This document shows, in pieces, positions 15,503-24,269 of a stretch of 40,834 nt of DNA. A program made the position numbers and the translations under genes. Where the stretch lies: NCBI GenBank assembly GCA_964423205.1, contig CAYRDX010000042.1, positions 1 through 40,834 on the forward strand, in the 5' to 3' direction. How positions within the stretch are numbered: the stretch's first letter is position 1; each line of letters opens with the position of its first letter. The notes under the pieces were generated by a model, which was given only the letters and a program-made list of their open reading frames with translations, had not been told where the DNA came from and searched no databases. Source of the stretch: UBA6168 sp964423205. GTDB lineage: Bacteria > Bacteroidota > Bacteroidia > Chitinophagales > Saprospiraceae.

Positions 15503-16918
15503 ATGAAACTAAAATTTTGTGGTGCCGCCCGGGAAGTTACTGGAAGTGCTCATCTCCTGACATTGGACAATGGATTTAAGATATTACTCGATTGTGGCCT
15601 TTATCAAGGAAGCAGCGAAGTAATGGAAGATTTTAATTATGAATGGCTGTTTGACCCAAAAGAAATCGACTGTTTAATCCTGTCTCATGCGCATATTGAC
15701 CACAGTGGGCGCCTTCCAAAACTCGTGAAAGATGGCTTTAAAGGAGCAATTCACTGCACCCACGCCACCCGCAGTCTTTGCTCCATTATGCTGCTCGACA
15801 GCGCTCTGATACAGGAAAGAGATGCCGAATACCACAATAAAAGAAGGCACAACTTTGAAAAGGAGGAGGACAGAAAAGAAAAGGAACCGCTTTACTCCGA
15901 GGAAGATGTGAAACGGGCCATGGAATTGTTTGTCAGCCATGCCTATGGCAAGCCCTTCAAAGTCAACCCAGACGTCACTGTGGAATTCCGGGATGCAGGG
16001 CATATTTTGGGTAGTGCAAGTGTAGCGTTGGCTATCAAACGAACTGATGGAAGTGAAATGAAGGTTGGTTTTACCGGAGATATTGGCCGGCCTGATCGGC
16101 CCATTTTACGTGATCCCCAACCAATGGATGAAATGGATTATCTGATTTGCGAATCCACTTATGGTGACAAGGAACACGATGGAGCACCGGAAGAAACAGA
16201 GAAGCTGTTGAAAATCATTTCCAGGACCTGCCTTCACAAAAAGGGAAAACTCATTATACCTGCTTTTAGTGTTGGCCGAACACAGGAAATCGTTTACATC
16301 ATGGACAAACTGGAACGTGATGGAAAGTTACCCAGAGTGACTGTTTATGTGGATAGCCCACTTGCGGTAAATGCTACGGTTATTTTTGGTTCACATCCTG
16401 AATGTTATGATTCGGAATTGAGCAGTTATTTATTGAAAGACGAAAATCCCTTTGGCTTCAGCCGACTTACTTACATCAAAGAGGTTGCACATTCTAAAAA
16501 GCTCAACAGTTCGAAAAAGCCTTGTATCATTATCAGTTCCTCCGGTATGGCCAATGCCGGCAGGGTAAAACACCACCTGTACAATAATATTGGAAAGGAA
16601 AAGAATACAGTGCTAATAGTTGGTTATTGTTCACCAGAAACTCCTGGCGGCCGGTTGCGGGACGGCGATAAATACCTGTATCTCTTTGGTGAAAAAAGAA
16701 GGATTCGCTGCGAAGTTGAAATTATGGATTCATTTTCAGCCCACGGAGACAGGAAGGAAATGGCCGATTTTATCAGGAACCAGAGAGTTAATTTGAAAAA
16801 ACTATTTCTGGTGCACGGAGAAATTGAACGGCAGGGTCGATTCAAAAACTTTTTACAGGAAAAAGGTTTCCATGACATTGAAATTCCAGAGCTTGGTCAG
16901 GAATTCGAATTGACTTAA
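15503..16918 (+). CDS. MBL-fold RNA-processing exonuclease (CPSF/YSH1-like)
   Basis: Metallo-beta-lactamase/beta-CASP protein of 471 residues from ATG 15503. It has the metal motif SHAHIDHSG (H62, H64, D66, H67), 'DAGHILGSASVAL' with a further metal His, 'VGFTGDIGRPDRP' and 'ESTYGDKEH'. The beta-CASP part has 'IPAFSVGRTQEIVYIMDKL'. The C-terminal RNA-metabolising block has 'IIISSSGMANAGRVKHHL', 'DSFSAHGDR' and 'LVHGEIERQGRFKNFL'. The family members are RNA endo- or exonucleases related to CPSF73; the exact role in bacteria varies. A possible start at 15440 adds 21 residues outside the fold. A -7-like TAGCTTTG lies at 15435-15442. Confidence 0.9.
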   Translation: MKLKFCGAAREVTGSAHLLTLDNGFKILLDCGLYQGSSEVMEDFNYEWLFDPKEIDCLILSHAHIDHSGRLPKLVKDGFKGAIHCTHATRSLCSIMLLDSALIQERDAEYHNKRRHNFEKEEDRKEKEPLYSEEDVKRAMELFVSHAYGKPFKVNPDVTVEFRDAGHILGSASVALAIKRTDGSEMKVGFTGDIGRPDRPILRDPQPMDEMDYLICESTYGDKEHDGAPEETEKLLKIISRTCLHKKGKLIIPAFSVGRTQEIVYIMDKLERDGKLPRVTVYVDSPLAVNATVIFGSHPECYDSELSSYLLKDENPFGFSRLTYIKEVAHSKKLNSSKKPCIIISSSGMANAGRVKHHLYNNIGKEKNTVLIVGYCSPETPGGRLRDGDKYLYLFGEKRRIRCEVEIMDSFSAHGDRKEMADFIRNQRVNLKKLFLVHGEIERQGRFKNFLQEKGFHDIEIPELGQEFELT

Positions 16919-17098
16919 TCACACCTATTGAACATCCACTAACCCCGGCATTCACGATTCCAACACTTGTTGCCATTCAATAATGTTGAATCCCTGAACG
17001 TTTTTATGCCTTATGTCAGACACCAGCTTTACAGTAGTATTTGGCATTGAAATGGATGTATTATGAATATCTCTAATCTTAATTATCATTACCCAGCA

Positions 17099-18616
17099 AT
17101 GAAATGGTTCCTTATTCCCCTTATTCTGATATCCGGTTTTGCCGGATGCCAACTTGCCAAAGATTTTGAAAATATTGAAATCGTAAATGACGACTGGGAG
17201 TTTGCAGTACCAGTTTTTAAGTCCAAAACATCGGTTAAGCAACTACTCGATGGATTTAACCAGTACACCTACCTTGAAATAGCCTCAGATGGAGTAATTC
17301 ATCTTCGCTACCAGGGAAGTATTATTGAGTCTTCAAGTCAGCAAATGCTTAAAGAGGCTGAGGGCATGATTTTCCCAATTATTCCAATATTGGATACTCT
17401 TTTTGAATTGCCTTTTTCGCAACCCGGTCAGTTTGAGGTGGACCTCGCCCGGTATAAGTCAGGAGTTATTCGCTTCGCCGTTGGTTCCAATCACTCAGGG
17501 CCGGTAACTTTTACCATGACTTTGCCTCAGGTGACTAAAAATGGTCAGCCGGCAAGGTTACAACAGGTTTTCAATTCACCGACTGCGGGAATATTCACGT
17601 CAACTGTTTCGCTCGACCTGACCGGCTATCAAATTGTACCTGAAAATGGTAAGGTCTATGTGCGTTATGATGCCATGGCCAGCAATGGCACAAGACTGGT
17701 TCTGCCACAGGTTGGGCTGATGAACGAAAATGTAAGATTTTCTTATGTGCAAGGTTATCTCGGCAATTATATACACACCGGTGATAAAGATATTCTGAAT
17801 GTAGAATTCTTTGAAAACTGGACACAAGGTGATGTCTATTTTGAAAAACCTGAAATCAAGTTTTTCATTGAAAACTCCTTCGGCATTCCAACCAGGTCGC
17901 AAATAGAGCTTTTTGACATCATCACAGCCGATGGAAAGCGCCTGCAGTTGGAAAGCGATTTTATCACAACCAAAGGAATTGATTTTGTTTATCCCAGTAT
18001 TTCAGAAGTTGGTAAGGTCAAAACACAGACTTTCACCTTCAATCCTGCCAATTCCAATATTGAAGATGTTTTCAGTTCCAAGCCCAAGTCAATGGAATAT
18101 AAAGTGAATGCCATCACCAACCCGGATAACAAAGTGAATGTTCGAGGCTTCATTACCGACAGTAGTTACTACAGGATAAAAGTGGATGCGGATTTTCCGA
18201 TGTATGGCAAAGCTTCCGGGTTTGTTATCAGGGACACATTTGATTCAAAATTCAATGACCTAAATGATGTGAAGGAGGTGGAATTCAAATTGATTGCTGA
18301 TAACAATATTCCGCTCAGTATCGATTGTCAGGTATATTTTGTCGATGCAAATGGGAAGACGTTGGATTCCCTTTTCAGCAATCCAAAACAAAGACTCATA
18401 TCCGGGGCGAAAGTTGGATCGGATGGAAACGTCACTTCCAAAACCACTCAAACCACTTATGCAAAAGTTACCCCGGAGCGTTTCACCAAACTCGTCAATT
18501 CCTCCAAAATGGTTCTGAAAGCTGCTTTTTCAACCACCTCCGACGGTACGCAGTCGGTGAGGTTAAAATCAACTCAGGATGTAGAATTCAGGATGGGGCT
18601 AAAGTTCAAACTTTAG
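17099..18616 (+). CDS. Large hypothetical lipoprotein paired with a DUF5723 protein
   Basis: From ATG 17099 the protein has 505 residues and starts with a lipoprotein signal (MKWFLIPLILISGFAGC, Cys17). The mature part is beta-rich. It begins 'DFENIEIVNDDWEFAVPVFKSK', where 'ewaiPlfns'-like starts recur in Bacteroidota surface lipoproteins, and ends 'LKSTQDVEFRMGLKFKL'. No catalytic motif is seen. It ends 49 bases before the DUF5723 gene on the same strand, so the two are probably one operon encoding an outer-membrane-associated pair. Function unknown. An upstream ATG at 17063 would put 12 extra residues before the signal peptide. Confidence 0.8.
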   Translation: MKWFLIPLILISGFAGCQLAKDFENIEIVNDDWEFAVPVFKSKTSVKQLLDGFNQYTYLEIASDGVIHLRYQGSIIESSSQQMLKEAEGMIFPIIPILDTLFELPFSQPGQFEVDLARYKSGVIRFAVGSNHSGPVTFTMTLPQVTKNGQPARLQQVFNSPTAGIFTSTVSLDLTGYQIVPENGKVYVRYDAMASNGTRLVLPQVGLMNENVRFSYVQGYLGNYIHTGDKDILNVEFFENWTQGDVYFEKPEIKFFIENSFGIPTRSQIELFDIITADGKRLQLESDFITTKGIDFVYPSISEVGKVKTQTFTFNPANSNIEDVFSSKPKSMEYKVNAITNPDNKVNVRGFITDSSYYRIKVDADFPMYGKASGFVIRDTFDSKFNDLNDVKEVEFKLIADNNIPLSIDCQVYFVDANGKTLDSLFSNPKQRLISGAKVGSDGNVTSKTTQTTYAKVTPERFTKLVNSSKMVLKAAFSTTSDGTQSVRLKSTQDVEFRMGLKFKL

Positions 18617-18665
18617 CCTAAACCATTTATTTTCAATCCAATAACCACTTTTAATTCTCGAAAAA

Positions 18666-20039
18666 ATGACTACCCGAATCATATTTTCAATCAGTTTCAT
18701 CCTGTTTTCAATTACATCTTTTGCCCAAAAAGAGATGGGCCTTCATTTTATGAGGGATATATGGCAGTCTTCGCGCACCAATCCGGCTTTTGCTGCGCCT
18801 TTCAAATTCGTTTGGGCGGGCCTCGAAGTTGGAAACAACCTGGGCATGGAAGGCCCTTCAATTAAGCAGTTCATCACCATCGAAAATGGAACTGCTACAT
18901 TGAGTGTCAGCGCTGCCCTGGATGCCATGGAACCTGAGAATTCCATAAAGGATGAATTAGACTTGTCCATTATCAATCTGGGTATTAAGATTAAAAACGC
19001 CAACATCAGCCTGGGTCATAGTGTAAAGGGTATGGCCATGATAAAATACCCAAAGACACTTCCTGAGGTATTATTGAGGGGCAATGCACCATATATTGGC
19101 AAGACCGTTCAAATGAGTCCGGAATTTTCTATAACCAGCTATCAGGAGCTTTCAATTGGAGCTTCCTATAAACTCAAAGAGTTATCTCTCGGGGCGAAAT
19201 TTAAATTCCTGAACGGGATAGTGGATTTGTCTACTGATAAAGACAAACACTCCATTGCTCTGACTACGGATTCTGATATCTACCAACTTACCATTGCAGG
19301 TGACTACATTTTAAACACAGCCAATAGCCTTGGGATTGATATTTCTGAGAACTTCGATAATGTGGAGCCCGATATCAACAGCCCTTTCGACCTGATGAAA
19401 TCCAACAAAGGCACGGCATTCGACTTGGGTTTTCGCTATGAAATGGGTAAATGGGATTTTGCTGCCAGCATCATTGACATAGGCAAAATCAATTGGACGG
19501 AGGGAGTTACCAATTTTACATCCAGCAAAACGGTCAAATACGAAGGTCTCGATATTTCGGGTTCTCTCACAGGAGAAGGGGTGGATACTCAAACCGCTCT
19601 GGATACATTGGAGGCGATTTTGGACATTGACAAGTCCAGTAATGCATACAGCACGACCTTGCCTATGAAAACCTACCTGAGTGCCCGGTACAAACTGACT
19701 CAAAAAATTACGGCCAGCGGTATGTTTTTTAATGAGAGTTTAAGGGGTGATTCCTTTACGGCTTTTGCTTTGGGAATCAATGCAGCGTTGCTTCGTGGGC
19801 TTAACCTGGGTGCTACCTATGCCGTAAAAGGCGATACTTATAATAACCTGGGACTCAACCTCATGGTAACCCTTGGGCCTTTCCAGTTCTATGCTCTCAC
19901 GGATAACTTTACAGCCGCCATCAATCCCATGAATTCCAAGCACTTTAACTTCAGGTTTGGTGGAAACCTGGTCTTTGGCAAGCTGTACCGTGAAAAGAAA
20001 AACAGGGATAAGGCAGAGGAGCCTCTTAAACTCTACTAA
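18666..20039 (+). CDS. DUF5723 family outer-membrane protein
   Basis: This 457-residue protein has a signal peptide (1-20, ending TSFAQ). Alternating beta strands follow throughout, typical of a PorV/FadL-like outer-membrane barrel: 'YLSARYKLTQKITASGMFF', 'GLNLGATYAVKGDTYNNLG', 'GPFQFYALTDNFTAAINP' and the end 'NFRFGGNLVFGKL'. The opening 'FMRDIWQSSRTNPAF' (28-42) is the 'q.s..NPA' motif seen in DUF5723 and PorV-type Bacteroidota proteins. It follows the lipoprotein gene closely. A barrel with a lipoprotein partner is inferred; the role (transport, T9SS-linked or structural) is unknown. Confidence 0.83.
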   Translation: MTTRIIFSISFILFSITSFAQKEMGLHFMRDIWQSSRTNPAFAAPFKFVWAGLEVGNNLGMEGPSIKQFITIENGTATLSVSAALDAMEPENSIKDELDLSIINLGIKIKNANISLGHSVKGMAMIKYPKTLPEVLLRGNAPYIGKTVQMSPEFSITSYQELSIGASYKLKELSLGAKFKFLNGIVDLSTDKDKHSIALTTDSDIYQLTIAGDYILNTANSLGIDISENFDNVEPDINSPFDLMKSNKGTAFDLGFRYEMGKWDFAASIIDIGKINWTEGVTNFTSSKTVKYEGLDISGSLTGEGVDTQTALDTLEAILDIDKSSNAYSTTLPMKTYLSARYKLTQKITASGMFFNESLRGDSFTAFALGINAALLRGLNLGATYAVKGDTYNNLGLNLMVTLGPFQFYALTDNFTAAINPMNSKHFNFRFGGNLVFGKLYREKKNRDKAEEPLKLY

Positions 20040-20112
20040 TCTTTTTATTGAAGAAAGAGATTGACCCGGAATCTGGATTACCCGAAATGTAAAAATTGCC
20101 GTTAATTCCATC

Positions 20113-20120
20113 TACTTTTG
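20113..20120 (+). promoter_or_regulatory. Candidate -7 element for the polyprenyl synthase gene
   Basis: TACTTTTG matches TAnnTTTG, about 90 bases before ATG 20211. A TTG at 20096-20098 is 14 bases upstream, closer than the usual 17-23. Confidence 0.38.
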
Positions 20121-20210
20121 CCTTTTGAAAATTCAGGGCTAATCTTAGGCATCTTCAACTGACCTTCTTTTAGGCCTCAGAAAAAGTGTTTACTGCTACC
20201 CATTGGGTTC

Positions 20211-21185
20211 ATGAAGCCATCCATCGATTCCATAAAAAAACCGATCGCTCAGGAATTAAAGCTCTTTGAGGGACATTTCCGGGAGTCCATGCGTAGTCAT
20301 GTACCCTTACTTGACCGCATCATGTATTACATCGTCAGGCGTAAGGGTAAGCAGGTAAGGCCCATGTTTGTTTTTCTCAGCGCTAAAATTTGTGGCGAAA
20401 TAAATGAGGCCAGTTACGTTGGTGCGTCTCTGGTTGAGTTATTGCATACTGCTTCTTTGGTGCATGATGATGTTGTTGACGATGCTTACGAGCGCCGGGG
20501 TTTTTTTTCCATAAATGCCCTTTGGAAGAATAAAGTGGCGGTTTTGGTTGGTGACTATTTATTGTCGCAGGGTTTGCTTCTGGCTCTTAAAAAGAAGCAA
20601 TACCGCTTGCTCGAAATTCTTTCTGATGCAGTTAAAGCAATGAGCGAAGGCGAGTTGCTTCAGTTGGAAAAAGCGCGCCGACTCGACATCGATGAAGAAG
20701 TGTATTTCGAGGTTATTAAGCGAAAAACAGCTTCTCTTATTGCTGCAGCTTGCAGTGTTGGCGCAGCTTCCACATGTAAAGATGAAGAAGTCATTGAACG
20801 AATGCGGCTGTTTGGTGAAAACATTGGCATCGCCTTTCAGATAAAAGATGATTTGTTCGATTTGGGAACGGACGACGTAGGCAAACCACTGGGCATTGAT
20901 ATTCAGGAAAAGAAGATGACCCTGCCACTAATTTACGCTCTTAAAGGCGCTGAAAAATCAGATAAGAGGCATATCATCAACCTCATAAAAAATCATAGTA
21001 CCAATTCAGCCAAAGTAAAAGAGGTTATAGATTTTGTGCACCTCAACGGTGGTATGGCATACGCCGAAAAGGCAATGGAGCTATACAGTAAAAAGGCTTT
21101 TGATATTCTGCACACTTTTCCCCTGACAGAATCCCGCCAAGCTCTGGAAGAGCTCGTCATCTTTGTGACTCAACGCAGGAACTAA
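20211..21185 (+). CDS. Polyprenyl diphosphate synthase (long-chain, trans)
   Basis: Trans-prenyltransferase that extends farnesyl diphosphate with isopentenyl diphosphate to make the quinone side chain. The 324-residue protein has GKQVRP near residues 46-51 and the first Asp-rich motif HDDVVDD (D86, D87, D90). The second is QIKDDLFD (D213, D214, D217), followed by 'GKPLGIDIQEKKMTLPLIYAL'. A small residue (A81) lies five positions before the first motif, which fits long-chain products. Menaquinone synthesis by the futalosine route (mqnC, 36578) makes the side chain the likely use. Confidence 0.93.
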   Translation: MKPSIDSIKKPIAQELKLFEGHFRESMRSHVPLLDRIMYYIVRRKGKQVRPMFVFLSAKICGEINEASYVGASLVELLHTASLVHDDVVDDAYERRGFFSINALWKNKVAVLVGDYLLSQGLLLALKKKQYRLLEILSDAVKAMSEGELLQLEKARRLDIDEEVYFEVIKRKTASLIAAACSVGAASTCKDEEVIERMRLFGENIGIAFQIKDDLFDLGTDDVGKPLGIDIQEKKMTLPLIYALKGAEKSDKRHIINLIKNHSTNSAKVKEVIDFVHLNGGMAYAEKAMELYSKKAFDILHTFPLTESRQALEELVIFVTQRRN

Positions 21186-21229
21186 TATTGGTTGTTTTGT
21201 CAGTCTCAGCAATTCTCGCTGAAACGGCA

Positions 21230-22657
21230 TCAGGAAATACCTTCCTTCTTTTCTTTATCGTCTTTTGAGTCGTCGTTGACAAGTTCTTCTAGATCAATTC
21301 CAGTTTCCTTCTCAATTTCGTCTTTCAATTTTCCTAAACCATCCTCAATCTTGTCAGATACGACAGAACCGACTGCAGCTATGGTATCAACAAGGTCTTC
21401 CAGTGACTCGCCCAACACATCCGAAACTGCGTCCATGAGCGACTCTTTCTTTGGAGCAGATTCTTTGACGGTTTCCGTATTTTTTTTGCCTTCTGTAATT
21501 TCTTCTGCGGCTTTTTCCAATTTATCCGCTTCTTCCTCTCTCAACTCTGCTGCCGCTTTTATTTCGTCAGCAATCTTTTCTTTGGCATGTTCTTCGGCAG
21601 CCCTTCGGGCTTCACGTTCTTCAGCCTGTTTTAGCCGAGACTCCAGGCCCTCTTTAGTTGCCATCATTTCCCCAAGTTTCTCTTCCTTGGAACGAATTCG
21701 TTCTTCTATCATGATGATTTTAGCCTGCCGGATTTGAGCTTCCAATTGACCTACCGAATTGTCTACTTTGCGCTTCTGGAAGTTCAGGTCATTCCTGTCT
21801 CTTCTTATGGACTGTTCCATTCTGCTTAGTGCGGCCAATAACCCATCATAGCGGCGTTTCAGTCTTTGGGTTTGTGACCCGGACTCATCTCCTTTGTTTC
21901 CAAACCGGCTTTGCTTCAATGCTTTGAAAGCGTGGTTGATCTTATCCCAGATTTTATTTCGATGGTCTCTGGTAAAGTTTCCTCCTTTGAATTCTTCCTG
22001 TATCTTTTTCAACTCCTCGAAAAGTGCGGGGAACCTTCCGCCTTCTTTAATTTTTTCTTCAATCTTGTCAAGTGCATTCACGAAGCTGTCATAAGCTTCT
22101 TTTGACACCCGTTCGAGTTCTTCATCCAATTGAGAACGCAACTTTTTCATTTTGGAAAAAAGTGCGTTGGCATTATTTCTCAATGCATCGGCATGTTCTC
22201 TGAGCAAGTTCTGCTCTGTTACCTGGGTTTGGAGTTTGTCCCAATACTCTTTCAGGCTTCCCCAGATATCCTGGTCGAAGTTTTCCAATTGCTCGATGCG
22301 TTCACGCAATTCTGCCAATTCCGACTCATACACTTTGTGGAGCTTGGAGGAAAGAACAATAAAATGCCATTCTGTTTGTGCTCGCAGAATAATGTCGGAT
22401 CGTTCGACTTTAAGATGTTCGGGCAAAATGCTTTCAGAGACGTGGAGGTCATTTTCGAAATATTCGAATTGCTCAGGGAAAGCCACCTCGTTGCCATCGC
22501 GCCAGCTTTTCATCATTTCTTCATAAAATTCTTCTGTAGCTGCGCTTTCTGAAAAGGACCAAATGTCCACTTTGTTTTCTTCGGCACGGAGTGAAATTGC
22601 GATAAGCGTCTTTTCATCGGCGGCATTGCTGCCCCAAAGTACGATTCTGGACTTCAT
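21230..22657 (-). CDS. Uncharacterised coiled-coil protein with acidic tail
   Basis: This 475-residue cytoplasmic protein has no signal peptide and I do not recognise it. Residues 1-100 look like a compact alpha/beta domain ('SRIVLWGSNAADEKTLIAISL', then 'ILRAQTEWHFIVLSSKLHKVYE'). Residues 105-400 are helical and highly charged, a long coiled coil with 'ERIEQL', 'LDEELERV', 'LKKIQEEF' and 'EKLGEMMATKEGLESRLKQAEE'. Part of it (about 150-250: 'FPALFEELKKIQEEF...HRNKIWDKINHAFK') resembles the Trp-containing helical units of DUF349 proteins, but weakly. Residues 425-460 hold an amphipathic Val/Ala/Gly helix ('DAVSDVLGESLEDLVDTIAAV'), then a disordered acid/lysine tail. It lies 147 bases downstream of purQ and is convergent with the polyprenyl synthase gene. 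Confidence 0.85.
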   Translation of the reverse strand: MKSRIVLWGSNAADEKTLIAISLRAEENKVDIWSFSESAATEEFYEEMMKSWRDGNEVAFPEQFEYFENDLHVSESILPEHLKVERSDIILRAQTEWHFIVLSSKLHKVYESELAELRERIEQLENFDQDIWGSLKEYWDKLQTQVTEQNLLREHADALRNNANALFSKMKKLRSQLDEELERVSKEAYDSFVNALDKIEEKIKEGGRFPALFEELKKIQEEFKGGNFTRDHRNKIWDKINHAFKALKQSRFGNKGDESGSQTQRLKRRYDGLLAALSRMEQSIRRDRNDLNFQKRKVDNSVGQLEAQIRQAKIIMIEERIRSKEEKLGEMMATKEGLESRLKQAEEREARRAAEEHAKEKIADEIKAAAELREEEADKLEKAAEEITEGKKNTETVKESAPKKESLMDAVSDVLGESLEDLVDTIAAVGSVVSDKIEDGLGKLKDEIEKETGIDLEELVNDDSKDDKEKKEGIS

Positions 22658-22803
22658 GATACAGTGTTGCGTTTAAATTCAAAATTCCGGTAGCTTCTGG
22701 TCAATGTTCGAATAATACTTTTCGTCAGGTTCCCAAGTACCTTCCTTTCAGTCATTCTTTCTATCAGTGGTTCAAATTAATTGGCGTCGTTCCTTATATG
22801 AAA

Positions 22804-23520
22804 TTAAGATGCCACAAATTGCGCATTGACGGTATTGATGAAAGAATTAAAAATTTCCTTTCCGTCGTTGTTCCCTAAAATCAGTTCAGCAGCTCTTTCA
22901 GGGTGTGGCATCATTCCAAAAACGTTTTTACCCCTGTTACAGATGCCTGCAATGTTCTCCAAAGCACCATTTGGATTTGAAAACCCGGAGATTTCGCCTG
23001 CTTCATTGCAATATTTAAAAAGTATCTGGTCGTTTTCGTTCAGTTCTTCGAGGGTTCTGGCATCTGTATGGTACCGGCCTTCAGCATGTGCTATAGGAAT
23101 TTTCAGAGGCTTATTGAGGTCAAGACCCGCAGTCAGTACGGTATTTCGCGTTACAGTTTTTAACCAAATATTCTTGCAGATGAATTTCTGATGTTTATTC
23201 AAAAGCAATATTCCCGGTAACAATCCTGCCTCGCAAAGAATTTGAAAACCATTACATATTCCCCAAACGTAACCACCGGAATTTGCAAAGTCGATAACGG
23301 CCTGCATGATAGGGGAAAAACGCGCAATGGCGCCCGCCCGCAAATAGTCTCCATAAGAAAAGCCACCGGGCAGCACAATACAATCATTGGTATCAAAACC
23401 ATCGAGTTTTTCATCTTTATGCCAAAGTTCCACCACCTCCTGGCCCATGACAGTACCCAATACATGCAGCATGTCGTGGTCACAATTTGAGCCAGGGAAA
23501 ACAACAACACCAAATTTCAT
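22804..23520 (-). CDS. purQ: Phosphoribosylformylglycinamidine synthase, PurQ (glutaminase) subunit
   Basis: PurQ is the class I glutamine amidotransferase subunit of the split FGAM synthase and supplies ammonia to PurL. The 238-residue protein has 'VVVFPGSNCDHDML' at the start, 'LPGGFSYGDYLRAGAIA' (50-66), the nucleophile C89 in 'VWGICNGFQIL', and the His/Glu pair in 'GMMPHPERAAE' near the end. 'AHAEGRYH' is also typical. Length is normal. purS is 19 kb away and purL is not in the window. It is divergent from moaC across a 248-base gap. Confidence 0.96.
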   Translation of the reverse strand: MKFGVVVFPGSNCDHDMLHVLGTVMGQEVVELWHKDEKLDGFDTNDCIVLPGGFSYGDYLRAGAIARFSPIMQAVIDFANSGGYVWGICNGFQILCEAGLLPGILLLNKHQKFICKNIWLKTVTRNTVLTAGLDLNKPLKIPIAHAEGRYHTDARTLEELNENDQILFKYCNEAGEISGFSNPNGALENIAGICNRGKNVFGMMPHPERAAELILGNNDGKEIFNSFINTVNAQFVAS

Positions 23521-23558
23521 AAAGCTTAGAATTTTAACTCTTTAGTGTAATGGGTCTG

Positions 23559-23566
23559 CAAATTTA
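23559..23566 (-). promoter_or_regulatory. Candidate -7 element for purQ
   Basis: On the minus strand TAAATTTG (23566-23559) matches TAnnTTTG, 39 bases before the purQ ATG. No TTG is seen at -33. I see no riboswitch-like fold or other element in the rest of the 23521-23768 gap. Confidence 0.35.
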
Positions 23567-23768
23567 GAAAATTAGCTCACGAATTACCCTGCTCTTCGAC
23601 AGGGGAATAATTTTGTAACATTCGGGCGAGAATAATGAAAAATTTTAGCCAAAAGTTAAGGTGTTTTTGGCGGGCGCTTTAAACTTGTCAGCAACGAGGA
23701 TAAGTATTTACCTTTACAACCTGATTGACGGCACTTAGACGCTAAATTGCTTTTTAAAACTAACAAGA

Positions 23769-24245
23769 GTGGCAAAAGATTTTTCGCACATCGATACGAC
23801 TGGTAACCCATCCATGGTTGATGTGGGTGAGAAAAAAGTTACTCAGCGCATTGCAGTGGCAAGAAGCATAGTCATTTTGGATGATGAAATACTGAGCCAT
23901 TTAACCAATGATGACATACAGACTAAAAAGGGACCTGTGTTTCAAACAGCTATTATTGCCGGCGTTATGGCGGCCAAGAAAACAGGAGAATTGATACCTC
24001 TTTGTCACCCAATAGGATTGGAAAATTGCCAGATTAAAATTCATATTAACGAGAAAAAGGAAGTAGTAGTCGATTGTACTGCGATCGTTCATTCAAAAAC
24101 AGGTGTGGAAATGGAAGCACTGACTGGAGCTACTGTTGCCGCTCTTACGATCTACGATATGTGTAAAGCTTTTTCTCATGATATCGTCATAAAGGAAACC
24201 AGGCTCATGGAGAAAAGAGGAGGCAAGCGCGATTTCAAAAGATAA
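23769..24245 (+). CDS. moaC: Cyclic pyranopterin monophosphate synthase MoaC
   Basis: MoaC converts the MoaA product (3',8-cyclo-GTP) to cyclic pyranopterin monophosphate in molybdenum cofactor synthesis. The 158-residue protein begins with a GTG codon and reads 'FSHIDTTGNPSMVDVGEKKVT', 'AKKTGELIPLCHPIGL' (57-72) and 'MEALTGATVAALTIYDMCKA' (113-132), all family hallmarks. It ends 24 bases before the MobA-fusion gene, so the two form a Moco operon. Confidence 0.95.
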   Translation: MAKDFSHIDTTGNPSMVDVGEKKVTQRIAVARSIVILDDEILSHLTNDDIQTKKGPVFQTAIIAGVMAAKKTGELIPLCHPIGLENCQIKIHINEKKEVVVDCTAIVHSKTGVEMEALTGATVAALTIYDMCKAFSHDIVIKETRLMEKRGGKRDFKR

Positions 24246-24269
24246 AAGCTAATCCGCAAGCAAACTGAT

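Noticed and set aside
21206..21222. Five-pair stem TCAGC/GCTGA between polyprenyl synthase and the coiled-coil gene
   Set aside because: Short stem without T-run on either strand; not a convincing terminator.
21192..21737. Ser/Phe-rich plus-strand open frame of 181 codons
   Set aside because: It is the complement of the charged coiled-coil gene; Ser/Phe richness is what antisense of Glu/Lys/Arg codons gives.
23521..23768. Possible riboswitch (purine or Moco) between purQ and moaC
   Set aside because: No conserved aptamer core or stable multi-stem fold could be seen by eye; only a -7-like box for purQ.
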